Shown: piece after piece, positions 12,480 through 13,990 of the stretch
Numbering within the stretch: the stretch's first letter is position 1
Layout of the letters: each line of letters opens with the position of its first letter
Assembly: GCA_002067065.1 (NCBI GenBank)
Contig: MVPY01000098.1
Location: forward strand, 1-13,990
Direction: 5' to 3'
From: Methanobacterium sp. PtaB.Bin024
Lineage (GTDB): Archaea; Methanobacteriota; Methanobacteria; Methanobacteriales; Methanobacteriaceae
Length of the DNA: 13,990 bases
The notes under the pieces: model-generated
What the model saw: only the letters and a program-made list of their open reading frames with translations
What the model was told of the DNA's origin: nothing
Databases searched by the model: none
Translations under genes and position numbers: made by a program

Positions 12480-12983
12480 ATGATGAATATTAAGGAAGTA
12501 AGGACCCCCCTCCAAGAAATGGATGTTGATGATTTGGCTGTGGGAGATCGCATTGTCATTAGTGGAGAAATTCTCACAGGCAGAGATGCTGCCCTCCCTC
12601 GCCTGGTAAAACTCCTAGAAAATGGTGAAAGTCCTGCAGATCTTACAGGTGCGGTGATTATGCACACTGCAGTAAGCCCTGCTGGAATAGCACCAACCAG
12701 CAGCAATAAAACCGAAATAGAAAATAGCATAGCTCCATTATCTGAGAGTGGTGTGAAAATGCATATTGGGAAAGGAGCTCTTGGTGATGAAACTATTTAT
12801 GCACTTAAAAAATATAACTCTGTTTTTGTGGTCACACCCCCTGCAGCAGCCCTCCTCACCAGCAAAGTCATATCATCCGAAGTCCTGGCGTTTCCTGAAG
12901 AAGGTATGGAAGCCATGCATCGCCTTGAAGTCAGAGATTTTCCAGGTATAGTGGTAGTTGCCCATGGTGGGTCTATTTACTAA
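12480..12983 (+). CDS. Class I fumarase / Fe-S hydro-lyase beta-subunit-like protein
   Basis: 167 residues from ATG 12480. It matches the C-terminal (beta) part of class I fumarases and tartrate dehydratases: 'VRTPLQEMDVDDLAVGDRIVISGEILTGRDAALPRLVKLL' at the start, 'GVKMHIGKG' in the middle, 'VFVVTPPAAALLTSKVISSEVLAFPEEGMEAMHRLEVRDFPGIVVV' at the end. In two-subunit enzymes the alpha partner carries the 4Fe-4S cluster; no such gene is in the window. The usual S-A-G-P-T-T-S-x-R-M-D segment reads 'PAGIAPTSSNKTEIENS', so the conserved Arg is missing and the substrate may differ. Start: 12480 (or 12483) has AGAGGA upstream and fits the family's N-terminus; ATG 12444, 8 bases past mfnA, adds 12 residues but has no evident ribosome binding site. 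Family firm, activity uncertain. Confidence 0.85.
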   Translation: MMNIKEVRTPLQEMDVDDLAVGDRIVISGEILTGRDAALPRLVKLLENGESPADLTGAVIMHTAVSPAGIAPTSSNKTEIENSIAPLSESGVKMHIGKGALGDETIYALKKYNSVFVVTPPAAALLTSKVISSEVLAFPEEGMEAMHRLEVRDFPGIVVVAHGGSIY

Positions 12984-13024
12984 AATTCATGATGATAATA
13001 ATCTGTTTTTCATAAGTAATTTAT

Positions 13025-13660
13025 TTAGGGTCCTGGTTTTCCAAAAGCTTTATCTCCAGCATCTCCTAAACCTGGTACAATATAACCATCTTCATTGAGT
13101 TTTTCATCCACGGCACAGGTGTATATTTCAACTTGGGGATGTTCATCCTCCACACATTTAATGCCCTGTTTAGAGGCTATGACATTGAGCACCACTAACC
13201 TACGTGGAGTTCCCTTCTCCTGGATCCGGTCTAAAATAGCGTTCATGGTGTTTCCAGTGGCCAGCATAGGATCAGCAACCACCACTATCTTATCATCCAC
13301 AGAGGGTAGTTTAAAGTAACCCACCTCCACTGGGAAGGGTGGTTCATCCTTTCTCCAGGCTCCTACCACACCGTATTGTGCCTCCTTGAATACTCGCATA
13401 ATCCCTTCAACTAAGGGTATAGCAGCTCTTAAGACACTCACCACTACTAAATCCTTTTCACATTTAATTTCCACTCCTGCAGCAGTTCCTAAAGGAGTTT
13501 GAACAGTCACATCTTCTTTTTCAAGCGTGTTTGCCAGTTCATATGCTAACCAACGGCCTATATCAATTATCCCTGCTCGGAAGTTGGTTCTATCTATGTT
13601 TTCCTCCCTGATCAGAGTGAGCTTTTCCTGCACCAGTAAATGGTCAATTATTTTGATCAT
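13025..13660 (-). CDS. upp: Uracil phosphoribosyltransferase
   Basis: Salvages uracil with PRPP to give UMP and pyrophosphate, in the cytosol. 211 residues, normal length. Blocks in order: 'VQEKLTLIREENIDRTNFRAGIIDIGRWLAYE' (about 10-41), 'VLRAAIPLVEGIMRVF' (76-91), PRPP-binding loop 'VVVADPMLATGNTM' (126-139) and the uracil-binding end 'YIVPGLGDAGDKAFG' (193-207). The last two together are diagnostic. The ATG at 13660 has an AGGTG site (13668-13672) 7 bases upstream. The gene faces the fumarase-like gene across a 41-bp convergent gap holding only a T5 run. With pyrC it gives the window both a de novo and a salvage pyrimidine gene, though the two are 10 kb apart. Identity is certain. Confidence 0.97.
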   Translation of the reverse strand: MIKIIDHLLVQEKLTLIREENIDRTNFRAGIIDIGRWLAYELANTLEKEDVTVQTPLGTAAGVEIKCEKDLVVVSVLRAAIPLVEGIMRVFKEAQYGVVGAWRKDEPPFPVEVGYFKLPSVDDKIVVVADPMLATGNTMNAILDRIQEKGTPRRLVVLNVIASKQGIKCVEDEHPQVEIYTCAVDEKLNEDGYIVPGLGDAGDKAFGKPGP

Positions 13661-13705
13661 GATTTTACACCTGGATTAAGTGTGTAACATTTCATTATTA
13701 GATAA

Positions 13706-13715
13706 ATTTTATAAT
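13706..13715 (-). promoter_or_regulatory. Candidate upp TATA box
   Basis: Reads ATTATAAAAT on the minus strand. Initiation about 25 bases on would fall near 13685 and give a leader of roughly 24 bases that includes the AGGTG site. Supported by spacing and sequence only. Confidence 0.45.
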
Positions 13716-13777
13716 CTCGTTTTAATTTTTTTCTAATTTTAGTTTTTTAAAACATTGTCTTTTTTGAGATTGTTTAA

Positions 13778-13789
13778 ATGTAATTACAT
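13778..13789. promoter_or_regulatory. 12-bp perfect palindrome upstream of the last gene
   Basis: ATGTAATTACAT is a perfect inverted repeat in the 194-bp gap between the divergent upp gene and the gene starting at 13855. Part of it (AATTACATA, 13782-13790) recurs at 13824-13832, 42 bases on, about 22 bases before the start codon. It could be an operator for the downstream gene. The rest of the gap is AT-rich, with T-runs at 13724-13750, and holds no gene. Confidence 0.3.
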
Positions 13790-13854
13790 ATCAATTCAAA
13801 TTTCCAAAAATTCATACTACTTAAATTACATACCAAAAAGTAAGGGGTGGGAAA

Positions 13855-13990
13855 ATGCAAAAGAAAGCAATGGTTATATTTGCAGTTCCAATAATTTTAA
13901 TAGCTATTTTGGCAATTTTCTTTTTGGCAGTTCCTGAAGGTGTTAACAAAACTGGTTCTAATTACAGTACCGAAATCTTGGCAGAAAACC
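13855..13990 (+). CDS. Membrane-anchored protein of unknown function, N-terminal fragment
   Basis: Only the first 45 codons are in the window, and the frame is open to its end. After 'MQKKAM' comes one strongly hydrophobic helix (about residues 6-26, 'VIFAVPIILIAILAIFFLAV'), then a polar, sequon-containing stretch ('NKTGSNYST'). This is a signal anchor or uncleaved signal peptide, with the body probably outside the cell. No lipobox cysteine follows the helix. The ribosome binding site is G-rich (AAGGGGTGGG, 13842-13851), 3 bases before the ATG. I do not recognise the family from this fragment. Confidence 0.7.
   Translation, partial: MQKKAMVIFAVPIILIAILAIFFLAVPEGVNKTGSNYSTEILAEN

Overview
The window reads as chromosomal DNA of a hydrogenotrophic methanogenic archaeon, most likely of the Methanobacteriales (Methanobacterium-like). 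The signs are a methanogen-type (type 2) seryl-tRNA synthetase, the methanofuran gene mfnA, archaeal ribosomal protein L10e, a KEOPS subunit, a CooC-type nickel ATPase, GGTG or AGGAGG ribosome binding sites, oligo-T terminators, AT-rich TATA-type promoters, and a surface protein built of DUF11 repeats. I saw no tRNA, rRNA, CRISPR array, insertion sequence or integrase by eye.

Layout. 1-1480 (+): the 3' part of a large DUF11 surface protein whose start lies outside the window; its first ~500 bases carry a 372-bp tandem repeat with G/T-rich codon use. 1628-3162 (-): pyrC (dihydroorotase) followed by a 65-residue CooT-family nickel-binding protein. 3288-5215 (+): a HIGH-type nucleotidyltransferase related to TmcAL, overlapping by 10 bp a long-form FKBP peptidyl-prolyl isomerase with an acidic repeat tail. 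5379-8080 (-): cooC-like ATPase, a Pcc1-like KEOPS subunit, and serS. 8366-11202 (+): rpl10e and ppsA. 11284-12983 (+): mfnA and a divergent class I fumarase beta-subunit-like protein. 13025-13660 (-): upp. 13855 to the end (+): the N-terminus of a membrane-anchored protein cut by the window.

The genes serve core functions. pyrC (de novo) and upp (salvage) both supply pyrimidines. serS, pcc1, rpl10e and perhaps the TmcAL-like gene serve translation and tRNA modification. ppsA is the gluconeogenic entry from pyruvate. mfnA makes tyramine for methanofuran. The CooT-like and CooC-like proteins point to nickel handling for CODH/acetyl-CoA synthase, although no CODH gene is in view.

Most of the region is ordinary. 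The observations worth a second look are: the abrupt change of codon style inside the DUF11 repeats; an identical 9-bp box (ATTGATCAT) placed directly upstream of both divergent TATA elements between cooC and rpl10e; an archaeal TmcAL-like protein coupled to an FKBP; the CooT/CooC pair; and a fumarase-beta-like protein whose usual substrate-binding segment is changed. I found no convincing new multi-gene system.
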